Source of the DNA: Sweltsa coloradensis
Taxonomy: Eukaryota; Arthropoda; Insecta; Plecoptera; Chloroperlidae
Reading direction: 5' to 3'
Length of the DNA stretch: 64,000 bases
Assembly (NCBI GenBank): GCA_024449915.1
Contig: JAMZAV010001046.1
Location: 186,001-250,000, forward strand
In this document: positions 47,243 through 58,720 of the stretch, one piece after another
Numbering within the stretch: position 1 is the stretch's first letter
Layout: each line of letters begins with the position of its first letter
Made by a program: the position numbers and the translations under genes
Notes under the pieces: generated by a model
What the model was told of the DNA's origin: nothing
Seen by the model: the letters and a program-made list of their open reading frames with translations, nothing else
The model's database searches: none

Positions 47243-47450
47243 CTAGGAAGCTTCGCAAACACTTTTTTTAGTCGCGTTGATGGATGAGCTTCTTTTTAAG
47301 TTTATAGTTTGCGTGGGATATAATTATTTACTTTTGCAAGTGCTTTGCTTTGCTGTCCTTTTTTTCGTTCATTGTAAGGGTTTTTGATTTTGTTTTGGTA
47401 TTTTAATTTTCTAAAATTTGTACCTATGTCAATTGTTGAATCGAGGGGGA
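47243..47450 (-). mobile_element. Family A 3' end fragment
   Basis: CTAGGAAGCTTCGCAAACAC, GCGTTGATGGATGAGC, GTTTGCGTGGGATATAA, TTTTGCAAGTGCTTTGC, then divergence near 47450. Confidence 0.65.
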
Positions 47451-47848
47451 GACAGTTCAAGTGCTTGAGGCCAGGCTCAGTAACGATTTGATAATCTTCT
47501 GGCCATTGGCAAGCACACGACTACAGCAGCAGCCAGAAATTAAAACTTTTATAAACATTGCATATTCTTATCCAAGCAATGCAAAATCGATTTACGACGC
47601 AGAACGATGCATAAAATGCAGTAGTAACTACAAAGTTAATTGTTTCGTTTGCCCTGTAGACCCAACAGATTGAAGAACTTTCAATGCGTAATAACGCGGC
47701 TTGAGATAAGTTTTCCACATAAAGCATAATTAATATTGTTTGTGGGAATTTGTGGGAACGCATGAGCTTCCCTATTATCTCTGTGACAGTCTGTTGGGTA
47801 ATGGAATATAGTAAAAGGTAATATAAAATATTACAAAATGTGTTTTTT

Positions 47849-48409
47849 GGATGAGCGAAGCGAAGACTTCAATTTCACTGACCCCTCAAAATATTTAGCT
47901 CCAATGTATTTTTTTTTCTCTGTTTGTTCGCACGCTACCGGGCAAACGGCATATGCGATCTTGATGAAAATTGGAGGGGACCTTCGAAATCTCTGAACTT
48001 AGACCTGCCACGTTTTTGGGTACAATCGAAGAAATATTCCTCATGAATATCGTACTTTTACGATTTTTTTCGATTTTAAATGCGATATTTTCGTGACATT
48101 TGGGCCGATTCTGACCAAACGGGTGGGGCTACAACGTTCACATTTTACATGGACATGAAGATAATGGTGATGTATTGCTTTCTGAAAGAAAAAGTTGACA
48201 AAGTTAGCCAGAATCCATAGAATAAAGGTTTTAATATGAGTTTTTTGAGGTTTATAATATCAATTTTTAACAAGTAACAATAGAAACTTGACAACAATCA
48301 CCTTCAATGCATTCAAAAAGCACTTACAAAGGAAAAGTGGTCCTACGCAAACTAAAAACTTACAAGAAAGCTCATCCATCAACGCGGCGGGACTTAAGCG
48401 TTTTCCTAG
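47849..48409 (+). mobile_element. Family A element, well preserved
   Basis: Starts GGATGAGCGAAGCGAAGACT and ends GCTCATCCATCAACGCGGCG, GCGTTTTCCTAG. It contains the full signature from TTCACTGACC through GGGTGGGGCTACAACGTTCA to CTTGACAACAATCACC. Confidence 0.8.
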
Positions 48410-49429
48410 GGTAATAGCATTGAGTATATGTATACAACAACATTTGTATACTCAATGGCAATAGCACGAGTCAAACCAAAGGCAAAGCTTGAGAGACGGG
48501 TATGCGGTAAAGAGGTTGAGATGGGGTTGGGGTGGGGGTGGGGGGACTTTGGATGAGTGAGGAGGTATCCTGTTCTTTTCCAGTTTTGGGTTATTTAGTT
48601 CTTTGCTGTAGGGATGCCCATGTAGGGTATACACATCGCTTTTATCCAGCACTAATATCTGAATCGTATTAAATACTAATTAGGGTGTTTGGGGTAATTA
48701 TGACGGGAATGTCCATTGTACAAGGGCTGTTTTAGGAGGACTCAATTCCTAGCATTCGACTTAACTAATGAAGAAAACATTTTTCCAAAAAATCAGACAG
48801 AATTGCCGGTGGCCGGAATCGATTCTTCGACCTACCGTATCAGTCTAATTGCGTTATACATGGGCGGGCTAAGGTGTTATCTCTAGCTGCTCATTCTGTG
48901 TGTACATAGCTTGTAGGATTTCTGCTCAGTGCACAGTATGGCACAAAATTATACCCAAACTGTTTCGCCTTCCGTGGCTCTGGGGTTCTAACCTAATTAC
49001 CTTTGTCTCCACGCAAAATATGGAAAGGCGCGTTAAAATTTTAAAAATGTTACTTGCACCTCGTAGCGGCTGAATAACATAATTGCTTGTGCCCTCTGCT
49101 ATTTCGAAAAAAACTCTTCCTAATTGAATAAATTTCTATATTGGTATTTTGCCAAAACTTTCAAAAATAACAAAAATTAGCAGAGTAAATAAATAAAATA
49201 ACCAAACCCGATTTTCGATCGTTGGAGAAAGAGGCACGACAAAATAATAAATTCGTGACCAACATGTTTGTGTATTTGGCGGTGAAAGTAAAAATATGCA
49301 CACACATTATACCTCCAATTAAATAATTATATTGATGTAGTGACATTATTAGAATGGAATGGAATAGAATATTTACTCTTTTTGTGTTCATCAATTTTGA
49401 CACATTTTTGACAAGGATAATTTTATATT
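48410..49429. other. Non-coding stretch with a tRNA-like fragment
   Basis: Only a weak minus-strand tRNA-like segment near 48808-48860 (GGTGGCCGGAATCGATTC as a T arm in reverse). No gene. Confidence 0.3.
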
Positions 49430-50016
49430 TGGATGAGCGAAGCGAAGACTTCAATTTTACTGACCTGCCAAAAAATTTAGCTCGGGTGTTTTTTTGTTTT
49501 TTCGTTGTTTTTGTTTTGTATTTTTGTCTGTTTGTTCGCTCTCTACCGGACAAACGGCATATGCGATCTTGATGAAATTTGGAGGGGACCTTCGAAATCT
49601 CTGAACTTGGACTTGCCACGTTTTTGGGTACAACTGAAGAAATATTTTTTATAGATATCGTACTTTTACGATTTTTTCGATTTTTAGTTTGATTTTTTCG
49701 TGACATTTGGGCCGATTCTGATCAAACGGGTGGAGCTACAATGTTCATATTTTACATTGACATTAAGGTTATGATAATGTAGAACCATTTGAAAGAAAAA
49801 AATTGAAAAAGTTTCCCAGAATCCATAAAGGTTTTAATATAAGTTTTTTTAGTTTTATAATAACAATTAACAAGTAACAATAGAAACTTGACAACAATCA
49901 CCTACAATGCGTTCAAAAAGAATTTGCAAAAGTAAAGAGATCCCACGCAAACTAAAACTTATTAAAAAAGCTCATCCATCAACGCGACTAAAAAAAGCGT
50001 TCGCGAAGCGGCCTAG
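49430..50016 (+). mobile_element. Family A element, reference copy
   Basis: Runs from GGATGAGCGAAGCGAAGACT to GCTCATCCATCAACGCGACT, GCGTTCGCGAAGCGGCCTAG, then T. T also precedes the start, so insertion between two T residues is possible. A minus-strand frame across it is a by-product of the repeat, since equivalent frames in other copies are broken. Confidence 0.8.
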
Positions 50017-50851
50017 TTTATTACCCATTTTATTGCTTGTGTTCATGACCTATATATTTAGGCCTAGTACCAATATTGCATAAGATGAATTCAATGTTCA
50101 ACGCAACACCACACACGTTGCTGTTGCATATTTACACACTGTGATGTGCAATTTCGTGGTTTTTTATACTAGCATTACAATCTCAAGTGATAAATATTTC
50201 ATTGAAATGTGTCGTGATCGTTTATAATTATATACTCCTATTCCTACTCAACACGTGGTGTTCAAATAACCTCGATCATATATGCGTGAATGTGAGTTAA
50301 TCGTCAACACGCCCACGAAGACAACATTGAACAATGCATTGAGAGGACAATATTCCACTCTATTATTGACGTAGCACCTCCTTGTTATTGACTGGTCTGT
50401 TTCCACTCATTATTCTGTGTGTAATTGGGTAGTTAAAATCGAATATAGTCGCTTAAATCTCTTTTTATGCAATGATCCAATTGAGTAGTAGAGAGAAAAA
50501 CAATTTATTGGTTGCTGACCAACCAATGTTAGGGGACCACAAGGATCTAAAACTTATATCTAGGGCGCCGCAGCCAAGCCGAGGTGCGCTACACACTCAG
50601 GCACCTTATACAGCAAGCAGAGTTGGAGTGATTTCGAGGTGTCACCCTGCCGTCATAAAACGTGATGTGAACTTGAAAACTATCAAAATCAAGGGGATTT
50701 AGGTGTCCGATAACACATGCCAATTATTTGGTTGGGGTACGAGCAATTCTTCTTGGTGAAAAAATGACTTGAAACATGCTCAAAATCACTTTAAGGATGT
50801 TAGTTACTACTGGCTATACTACTATCTAATTCGTCAGTTTCAATTGCCCAG
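50017..50851. other. Non-coding stretch, nothing recognised
   Basis: No gene or repeat boundary identified. Confidence 0.3.
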
Positions 50852-51066
50852 CGATTCTGACCAAACGGGTGGGGCTACAACGTTCATATTTTACATGTAC
50901 ATTAAGGTAATAGTGATGTAATTCCCTTTGAAAGAAAAAGTTAAAAAAAAATTGCTGGAAGGCTTCCAAATAAAGGTTTTAAAATAAGCCTTATACAGGC
51001 ATACAATCAACAAGTAACTATAGTTACGTGACAATAATCGCCTACATTGTTTACAAAAAGCAAGTC
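50852..51066 (+). mobile_element. Family A internal fragment
   Basis: GATTCTGACCAAACGGGTGG to ACAAAAAGCAAGT, joined directly to the family P palindrome. Confidence 0.6.
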
Positions 51067-51139
51067 TTTGTACCACTATATTTTTTCATTCTATTGTTTA
51101 TTGGTAATACCATAGCAATTAAATCGACTTTGATAAAAT

Positions 51140-51600
51140 TATTATATTTTAACAAATAATTTTGCAATGGAACTTGAAAAAGTAATGAGATCCCACACAT
51201 AACAAAAACTTGTAAAAATACACACTCAAAAGAAATGAGATATAAAAAAAGGGTCAAGCTCATCTACCCTTCCACATTTGTGCATTCTTAATTCATAAAC
51301 GTACAGTGTCCCGTAACAACATCCTTGAAAAGCTTGGCAAAATAGAATTCGCATGACCATTACGTTAAAATTAATTATAAAAAAAGAATTTGGGTGAACT
51401 ATTACGTTTAAATTAATAGTTGCAAATTCTATTTTACCAAGCTTTTCAAGGATGTTGTTACGGGACACTGTACGTTTATGAATTAAGAATGCACAAATGT
51501 GGAAGGGTAGATGAGCTTGGCCCTTTTTTAAAATCTCATTTCTTTTGAGTGTGTAAGGTTTGGCTGTATTTTTACAAGTTTTTGTTATGTGTGGGATTAA
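51140..51600. mobile_element. Long palindrome (family P), intact copy
   Basis: Arms of about 190 bp pair around 51395: AAGAAATGAGAT, TCAAGCTCATCTACCC, TTCCACATTTGTGCATTC, TTAATTCATAAACGTACAG, AACATCCTTGAAAAGCTTGG on the left and their complements on the right. It has no coding frame of its own. This copy shows what the element at 13965-15310 looked like before interruption. Confidence 0.8.
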
Positions 51601-51669
51601 AATAAACAAAAAATAAACTAATTAGTGTTGTCATACTAACAGTTTAGTAAAATAATGGCCGCGAAGCCT

Positions 51670-51915
51670 TCAGAATTGTTAAGTAATTAAGCGAGCGAAG
51701 CGAGCGTTTCCATTTGACTCTGCCGGAAAAATTAGTCACTGGTTTTGTTTTTTTTTTTGTTTGTTTTTGTTTTTTGTTTTTTTGTTTGTATGTCTCGCGA
51801 TAACGTTCGAACGGAGGCTCGGATCGAGTTGAAATTTTCACCATCCGCAAGCTTTGTTCTCGATTGAATGCCATTAGTTTTGTGGCAAAATCGTTCAAAA
51901 AGTTAAAAAGTTACA
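51670..51915 (-). repeat. Family F: another GCGAGCGAAGCGAG-ended repeat
   Basis: GAGCGAAGCGAGCGTTTCC, a T/G tract, TGTATGTCTCGCGATAACG, TTCGAACGGAGGCTCGG, GAGTTGAAATTTTCACC. It follows the same outline as families A and B (GAGCG end, T/G tract, start-like tcgaacgg, GAAATTT) with unrelated sequence. Confidence 0.4.
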
Positions 51916-52061
51916 TTAAAGTTAATCGAAAGTTTTTTTTTCAAACTAACCGGCGACAAAATCTGAGATAGCCAAATCATTTAGAATGTCCGTCCGGTCA
52001 CGAATATGTTAATTTTAGTTTGATCCGATAATAGTCAAGCGGATTAAAGGAAAATACAAGA

Positions 52062-53815
52062 ACAATTAGGGGTTTTGTGGTAGAGGGCTGAATTTTGGAT
52101 TGTATACTCAGAACAACATTATAAGAAAAATTGCCTCGAGGAGCCATGAAAAAATCCATCCGGTTAAGGGGATGGAAGGGGGTAAAAAAATGGTATTTTT
52201 AAATATAAAAAAAATCAAAAAACAAACTAAATTTGATCCTAAGATTACAAAATTATTACATATTGTAGATAAAAGTCCAAATTTTAATAAAAAAAAATAT
52301 ATATCACCATATATTATATATAACCAGATTTTGCACCCTTGTCTTTTTTTCACAAATTTACCACTCTGCTGGGAGGATTAGCCTACCAGTTACGGGTTAA
52401 GTGATAGGGCCGTAAATTTGTCTAAAACACTCAGAAGAATGATCTCAAAAAATTGGCCCGAGGAGCCCTAAAAAAAGTTGCTTGCTTATAGGAGAAAGGG
52501 GGGGTGTACTAAAAGGAGTTGATAAAACTAAAATAAACGCCATATTAATGTGTATTGTAGATTAAGGTCTAAACTTTAATTTAAAAAATTAAAATTTCAC
52601 CATATATGTAAATCTGGTCAGATTATGCGCCCTTTTCCCATTTTCATAAATTTCCTCAATATTACGAAAGTGTATCGTGCGACCACTCTTTTTGTCACAA
52701 ATTCTCCTAATATTACGAATTAGGACGAAAACAAAATTTTGTGATGCTTTGGGTACATTTTTACTCAATGGACTTTGATCTCATTTTAACAAATTCACTC
52801 AATTTTAACGAAAGTGTATCGTGTGACCACTCGTTTTGTTCAAAATTATGCCTTTATAAGAAAAATTATAAAAAAAAGTTTTTTAACACCTTAGGTACAG
52901 TTTCACTCAATGGACTTTGACCCCATTTTCAAAAGTATGTATGACAAAGTGTATGACAAAATCTTATTTTCGTCCTAATTCGTATTATTAGGATAATTTG
53001 AGACAAAACGAGTCATCACATGATAGACTTTCGTTAATATTGAGTAAACTTGTTAAAATGGGTCAAAGTCCATTGAGTGAAACTGTACCTAAAGCATCAC
53101 AAAATTTTGTTTTCGTCCTAATTCGTAATATTAGGAGAATTTGTGACAAAAAGAGTGGTCGCACGATACACTTTCGTAATATTGAGGAAATTTATGAAAA
53201 TGGGAAAAAGGGCGCATAATCTGATCAGATTTACATATATGGTGAAATTTTAATTTTTTAAATTAAAGTTTAGACCTTAATCTACAATACACATTAATAT
53301 GGCGTTGTAAATATAATATTTGAATACGGATTTCTTTATTTTAGTTTTATCAACCCCTTTTAGTACACCCCCTCTTTCTCCTTTAAGCAAGCAACTTTTT
53401 TGAGGGCTCCTCGGGCCAATTTTTTGAGATCATTCTTCTGAGTGTTTTAGACAAAATTCACAGCCCTATCACTTAACCCGTAACTGGTAGGCTAATCCTC
53501 CCAGCACAGTGGGTAAATTGTGAAAAAAAGACAAAGGGTGCAAAATCGGGGTATATATACATAGATGGTGATTATAGATTTTTTTGATTAAAAATGTGGA
53601 CTTTTATCTACAATATGTAATAATTTTGTAATCTTAGGATCAAATTTAGTTTGATTTTTGATTTTTTTTATATTTGAAAAAATGCCATTTTTTCACCCCC
53701 TTCCACCCCCTTAACCGGATGGATTTTTTCATGGCTCCTCGAGGCAATTTTTTTATAATGTTGTTCTGAGTATACAGTCCAAAATTCAGCCCTCTACCAC
53801 AAAACCCCTAATTGT
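52062..53815. mobile_element. Giant inverted repeat, 1.75 kb
   Basis: Arms of about 850 bp mirror each other around 52940-52960. Matching landmarks: CAATTAGGGGTTTTGTGGTA with TACCACAAAACCCCTAATTG; GCCTCGAGGAGCCATG with CATGGCTCCTCGAGGC; GATCCTAAGATTACAAAATT with its complement; GGTCAGATTATGCGCCCTTT with its complement; GTATCGTGCGACCACTC with GAGTGGTCGCACGATAC. The arms also carry internal direct repeats (ACGAAAGTGTATCGTG twice). The right arm has an extra 40 bp near 53305-53345. No transposase frame is seen. Confidence 0.85.
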
Positions 53816-53835
53816 TAGGCTAATCCGCCTAGCTA

Positions 53836-54939
53836 TAAGTAGTGTAGATGGAAATTACATTATAACAAAAGTAACGTTGCCATGGCAACGAAAAGACGCG
53901 CGAAGTTTCTAATGCACTGCCACCTAGAAGTAATCAAAATACTTTCGAGGAAGTAGTCTATTATTTGTCAACAAAGAGTTTAAATAGTTTTCCCAAGGAG
54001 TCAAGATCCTCTAGATGGCGGTGGATTTTAAAGTAAAGATTTAAACATGGGTTTACCCAAATACCTTGGCAATAATAAATAATACTGGAAACGCGAACGT
54101 CGTAAATTTTTAAATTTAAAAAAATGTGCAATGTGGGTCTAGCTATAGCACGTGCTCGCTTATCAACGCGTCCAACTGAGCGTTTCCTAGTAATAGATTT
54201 ATCCGAAGGTTTATTAGAAAAATGACGTGTTCGATTATGTTGCAAGCCACGTCATTATTTAATTAATGTATAACGCTTAAAAATAATAGCAATCATACGT
54301 ACACGTACCTTGTTGCATTGCACCCCAACCCGTAAATAAATCAATTATCAATGTATTTGCTGTGGCAGTATATAGTTGTAGCAAGCATGTGCGTTTATTA
54401 TAAAAGAATAAAACACTCTTCACTGTTGTCGAATGGTGCCATAAGACAATAAATATCAATATATTCTTGTGTTGTGTTGTGTTAAATTTAGTTTTTCCCT
54501 GTACATACTCGGTTATTATACTTTCTTGAAAACATGAAAACAAAGTATTTGAAAGTAAAAAGTAATGATGTATTTTCGAATGTAAAAATGTAAGTAAAGG
54601 ACTTGTTATAATTATGTTGTTAAGAAAATATCAACTGATGTGACATATATAGTGCAAAGAAAATCTATAACATCATTACAAATGCATAAGTCATTAAGGT
54701 AACGAACCATAACAAATCCTTGTGAGTTGTGAAAGTACGAACTCATGGGATGTGCTAGAACAAACAATTCCTACATGTGCTTATGTCAGTAAATAGCAAT
54801 CTCTTTGACGACAACGGATAAGATCATGGTGATGAAGACGACGATGACGACGAATAAAATATTTCTAGAAAAATGATTTTGAATCAACTACATTTTTAGG
54901 TAAATTAAAAAAATATATCGCCAGCAAAAGTAATATTGC
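53836..54939. other. Non-coding stretch, nothing recognised
   Basis: AT-rich DNA without gene or repeat ends that I can identify. Confidence 0.3.
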
Positions 54940-55640
54940 CTCCACCGAGAATTGAACCCGGGACCCAAAGACCTAAGATAAAACAAATAGACCGTAAGAC
55001 TCGTTTCCGCTACAATCGACTCGACAGTCGGCACCGACAGAGGTGGCTCATGCGATAAGGAGTGATGGTCGTTTCGGGAGGTCACTGGTTTGAATCCCGT
55101 CCTCGTCAATTCAGACTGAAAGTTTTTCAAGGTTTTCTTCAGCCGCGTTTGGGCTCTGTGTGTACTGTGTACCCTACAGAGGGCATCCTTACGCAAAAGT
55201 TTAATATTGGCTTGATTGCTTGTTAGAAGATCGAAGTAGGATAACCGTAGCTTTTGTATCTTGGGTGCATCTTCTACTTCCATTATGGCTGCCGGCCTAT
55301 GCTTATAGCACATGCCCACTTCCACGTCCAACATGGCTGTAATTGACATGGTGAAGGAAATACGTTCGGTTCGCGGCTGTCGATTGAGTAGTAGATAGGG
55401 TTGTTTACCGGGATCTTTGATGCCCTAGCAGATGCTTTATGGAATGTTACTATTACAACTCTATGCTTTACCAACTGAATAACCAATAGCGAAATAAAGA
55501 GTGAACTGTTTTAAACACAACTAATTATGTGAGTTTCTTGGTTTGTTAAGACATTGTTTATGCATGGCAGTGCGTAGATCAGATTTTACTGCCTATCAGA
55601 CTAGACCCTCTTAAAGTTGGGAAATATAATGTTTAGCATT
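54940..55640. repeat. Cluster of degraded tRNA-derived SINE pieces
   Basis: 54940-55016 reads in reverse as a tRNA-like head (GGGTCCCGGGTTCAATTCTC). 55030-55112 is a forward head (GGTGGCTCATGCGATAAGG, GGTCACTGGTTTGAATCCCG). 55408-55490 is a reverse worn copy, and 55565-55640 resembles the flank of the 18570-19950 array. A 153-codon minus-strand frame (ends LTRTGFKPVTSRN) is translated SINE, not a gene. Confidence 0.5.
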
Positions 55641-56810
55641 GGTTTCCAGCTGTTGTGGTCTCAGTTACACCATGTGCACTGGACTCGACCCCCGGAACCC
55701 CCCCCCCTCAACCCAAGGGCCCTAGGTTACACCACTGGACTCAACTCCGCAGGTTTCTCGTTGACCGATGTTGCTGATAACCTAGTTTTAGTGCGTCAAA
55801 CCTAGTATCATCATACCAATGACAAGTTAGTGATACCGATTGTGAAAGGCCATTTCTGACAGCCGTGAAATTACACCTGCACAATGTGTACTCAAAAGCA
55901 AAAACTATACTTCACAAATAAATAAATGACCTCAAAACATCCGTTATGTAATGTAAAAAGGCGAACGTCAATTGAAATGGCAAATCTCATCAATGTGGTA
56001 TAGGCCTATTGCTGCTGAACTCATTTCGTCATTGTCATTTGAAATTTTTTACGAAGGTCATAACGAAAAAAATGGTGAGCAAAAAGAGCACATCCTTTCG
56101 TTGACAGTCTTCCGGATTGTATAATATAAATCGGCATTGAGTATAGAAATTAATATTCTCAATGATTGATAAATGTTGTGAATGTTTCTTTATATGTTAA
56201 TATGCTTGCTTAATATGTTAATGTATGTTATTTATGTATAATATGTATGTAACTTTGAAAATAGATAACCATACAACTTAGAAATAGAAACCTAATATGT
56301 GTGTTAGTTTATAACTTAAAAGCATAACATATGAATAGCAGCTGAAAAAGATAATAATGTTGATGAAAACAGAAAATTATGTGATTGGATAAAAAAAAAT
56401 ATAGAATCTGGACCTTGTGTGCGTCCGATCTTTATCTTTACCAGTTATATACCTTTACTAAAAGGTTATATGGCTACTGCAATTCCAATGGAATTTTCAG
56501 GGGACCTTTAACGTTTTCACTATTAAATACATATTTGTCCTAAATATACACTTTCACGTTCATTTGTATTTTAAATTAGATACATTTGAAGTTTTGTGTA
56601 ATAATTATATAATTTATAATATAACTTAATTGTTGATGGATACTATTAGTACTAATAATACCTTCTAAATTCAAAGTGAGGAAAACTTAGTTTTGTTGGT
56701 GGATACTATTAGCACTAATAATACCTACATATAATTCAAAGTGAGGAAAAATTAGTTTAACTAAAGGGGCAATAGATTGCGTTGATGAACGTAGCGTTCG
56801 CTAATCTTTA
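55641..56810. other. Non-coding stretch, nothing recognised
   Basis: The phrase GGATACTATTAG, ACTAATAATACCT, TTCAAAGTGAGGAAAA occurs twice (56637-56690 and 56700-56760), a short direct repeat. Nothing else stands out. Confidence 0.4.
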
Positions 56811-56814
56811 TGGA

Positions 56815-57200
56815 GGCACACCTTCGAGTGAAACGGCTTGTATTTAAAGGTATTATCTTCGAGTGAAACGGCTGGTATTCAAAGGTATCACATCTTCGAG
56901 TGAAACGGCTTAAGTATTCAGAGACATCACATCTTCGAGTGAAACGGCTTAAGTATTCAGAGACATCACATCTTCGAGTGAAACGGCTTGTATTCAAAGG
57001 TATCACATCTTCGAGTAAACGGCTTAAGTATTCAGAGACATCACATCTTCGAGTGAAACGGCTTGTATTCAAAGGTATCACATCTTCGGGTGGATCGGCT
57101 TGTATTCAAAGGTATCACATCTTCGAGTGAAACGGCTTAAGTATTCAGAGACATCACATCTTCGAGTGAAACGGCTTGTATCCAAAGACTATTCATCAAG
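56815..57200. repeat. Minisatellite, alternating 37/39-bp units
   Basis: About ten units share ATCTTCGAGTGAAACGGCTT followed by either GTATTCAAAGGTATCAC (37 bp) or AAGTATTCAGAGACATCAC (39 bp). The two types are interspersed. Units are close to identical. Both strands stay open across it (KRLKYSETSHLR-type repeat on plus) because 39 is a multiple of three, but 37-bp units break any common frame. Confidence 0.85.
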
Positions 57201-57842
57201 TATACCCGATTCCAAACATTACGAATACAATTCATTGATGATAATCATCATGTTGTGCAACGAAAAAAAATCATTGCAGTTAGCACAATTCAACAATATT
57301 GAATTCAAAACTTTTAGAATTTTTGATTTTTGCTCAGATATGAATGTGCTATAGGCTATGCATGTTCGTCGTGCCGGCAATGAGTGCATTAGAATTAGAG
57401 TAATAGTTAAGGTATTGTAAGTTCCGTAGCCTGTGAACTGTCAAGTGATAATGTAAATCCACTAATACAACTGCATATTTTATTATGTCCTATCTTATCC
57501 TGCGCAACACAGTTTTACAAGAACCTATCTTTTTATTATTAAGTAGGATGATAATATACTTAGTTCACGGCTGAAATGAAGACAGTCTGTTGATCGAAGT
57601 TCAAGCAAACAAACATGTTCTTTTTATAACAGAAAGATTTCAACATATTATCGACTTGATGCTAATCTATACGATAGCTGATAATCTTCGTGGCCGAGAA
57701 GAAAATTCCAGTATATAGACAGGAAGCATATTATTAGCATTTTAGTCTACATTCATTTGTATATTGTGGCAGCACGCCTACCAACTAATTCTGTAGCGAC
57801 ACATATTGATTGTGACAATGGCAAATAATTATAAGTTACAAC

Positions 57843-57930
57843 TATATTTTGAATGTAGTGGCATATATGAGAGCTAAGCGCGAGACTCTGATTCGGGGGT
57901 TCGCGGTTTCAAATCCCGTCGAAGCCGGCA
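57843..57930 (+). repeat. tRNA-like SINE head
   Basis: GAGAGCTAAGCGCGAGACTC and GGTTTCAAATCCCGTCGAAG give D-arm and T-arm signatures; the A box is poor. Confidence 0.4.
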
Positions 57931-58091
57931 ATCCTGACAGAAGGTTTTAACCGACGTTTTTCTCAGTCGTTAATGCGAAAATTCTTTGCCCAACAACCCT
58001 AAAAACCCAAATAACCTTCTCGACGTCCCCTAAGTCACAAGAAGAAAGTCACACACAGTACAGCGGGGCATTCTTTCAAAACTCGATAGGA

Positions 58092-58720
58092 CTAGAAAGC
58101 TTCGCAAACGCTTTTTCAGGCGCGTTGTTGAATGAGCGTATGTTTTTTTAAACGAAAAAAGTGTAAAATTGCGATTTTCATGAGAAATTATTTTTCGATT
58201 GCGCTCAAATTTTACACAAATATATAAATTCATAAAATTGAGGTTCTGTGAAAATATCATTACAATAAAATAAAGCATGTAGATGTTATAAGTCAAAGAA
58301 ATTTTATTTTAAACGAAAAAAGCGTAAAATTGCGATTTTCATAAACAAAAAATTGATTGCGCTCAAATTTCACACCAATATATTAATTCATAAAATTTAG
58401 GTTCTGTGAAAAAATCATTACAATCGGATAAAGCATGTAGGTGATATAAGTCGAAGAATTTTTTTAAAAATCGAAAAAATCGTAAAATATGCGATTTTAA
58501 TGAGAAATAACTTTTTGATTGCGCTCAAAAACGTGGCAGTTCTAAGTTCAGAGATTTCGAAGGCCTCCATAAAATTTCATCGCAATTGGAGTATCGGTTT
58601 ATATGGAATCGTGTGGACAAACACACAAAAATACAAAAGAAAAAAGAAAAAAAACATTCCGGATTTTTTTCTCCAGTGTAGTGAAATGGAATCCTCGCTT
58701 CACTCGCTACGCTCATCCAA
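58092..58720 (-). mobile_element. Family B element, near full length
   Basis: From CTAGAAAGCTTCGCAAACGC and GCGTTGTTGAATGAGCG to CGCTTCACTCGCTACGCTCA then TCCAA. It contains two AAGGTTCTGTGAAAA-type modules and the AACGTGGCAGTT and CATTCCGGATT blocks. Confidence 0.78.

Noticed and set aside
49161..49706. 181-codon minus-strand frame with FHQDRICRL and ERTNRQK
   Set aside because: The same peptide appears broken in other family A copies (30918, 44121), so it is repeat sequence with no conserved frame.
54888..55349. 153-codon frame ending LTRTGFKPVTSRN
   Set aside because: That peptide is the usual translation of a tRNA-derived SINE head and its B box.
56761..57354. Repeat protein of KRLKYSETSHLR type, or a CRISPR-like array
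   Set aside because: Units are contiguous without unique spacers, two lengths break the frame, and the host is an animal. It is a minisatellite.
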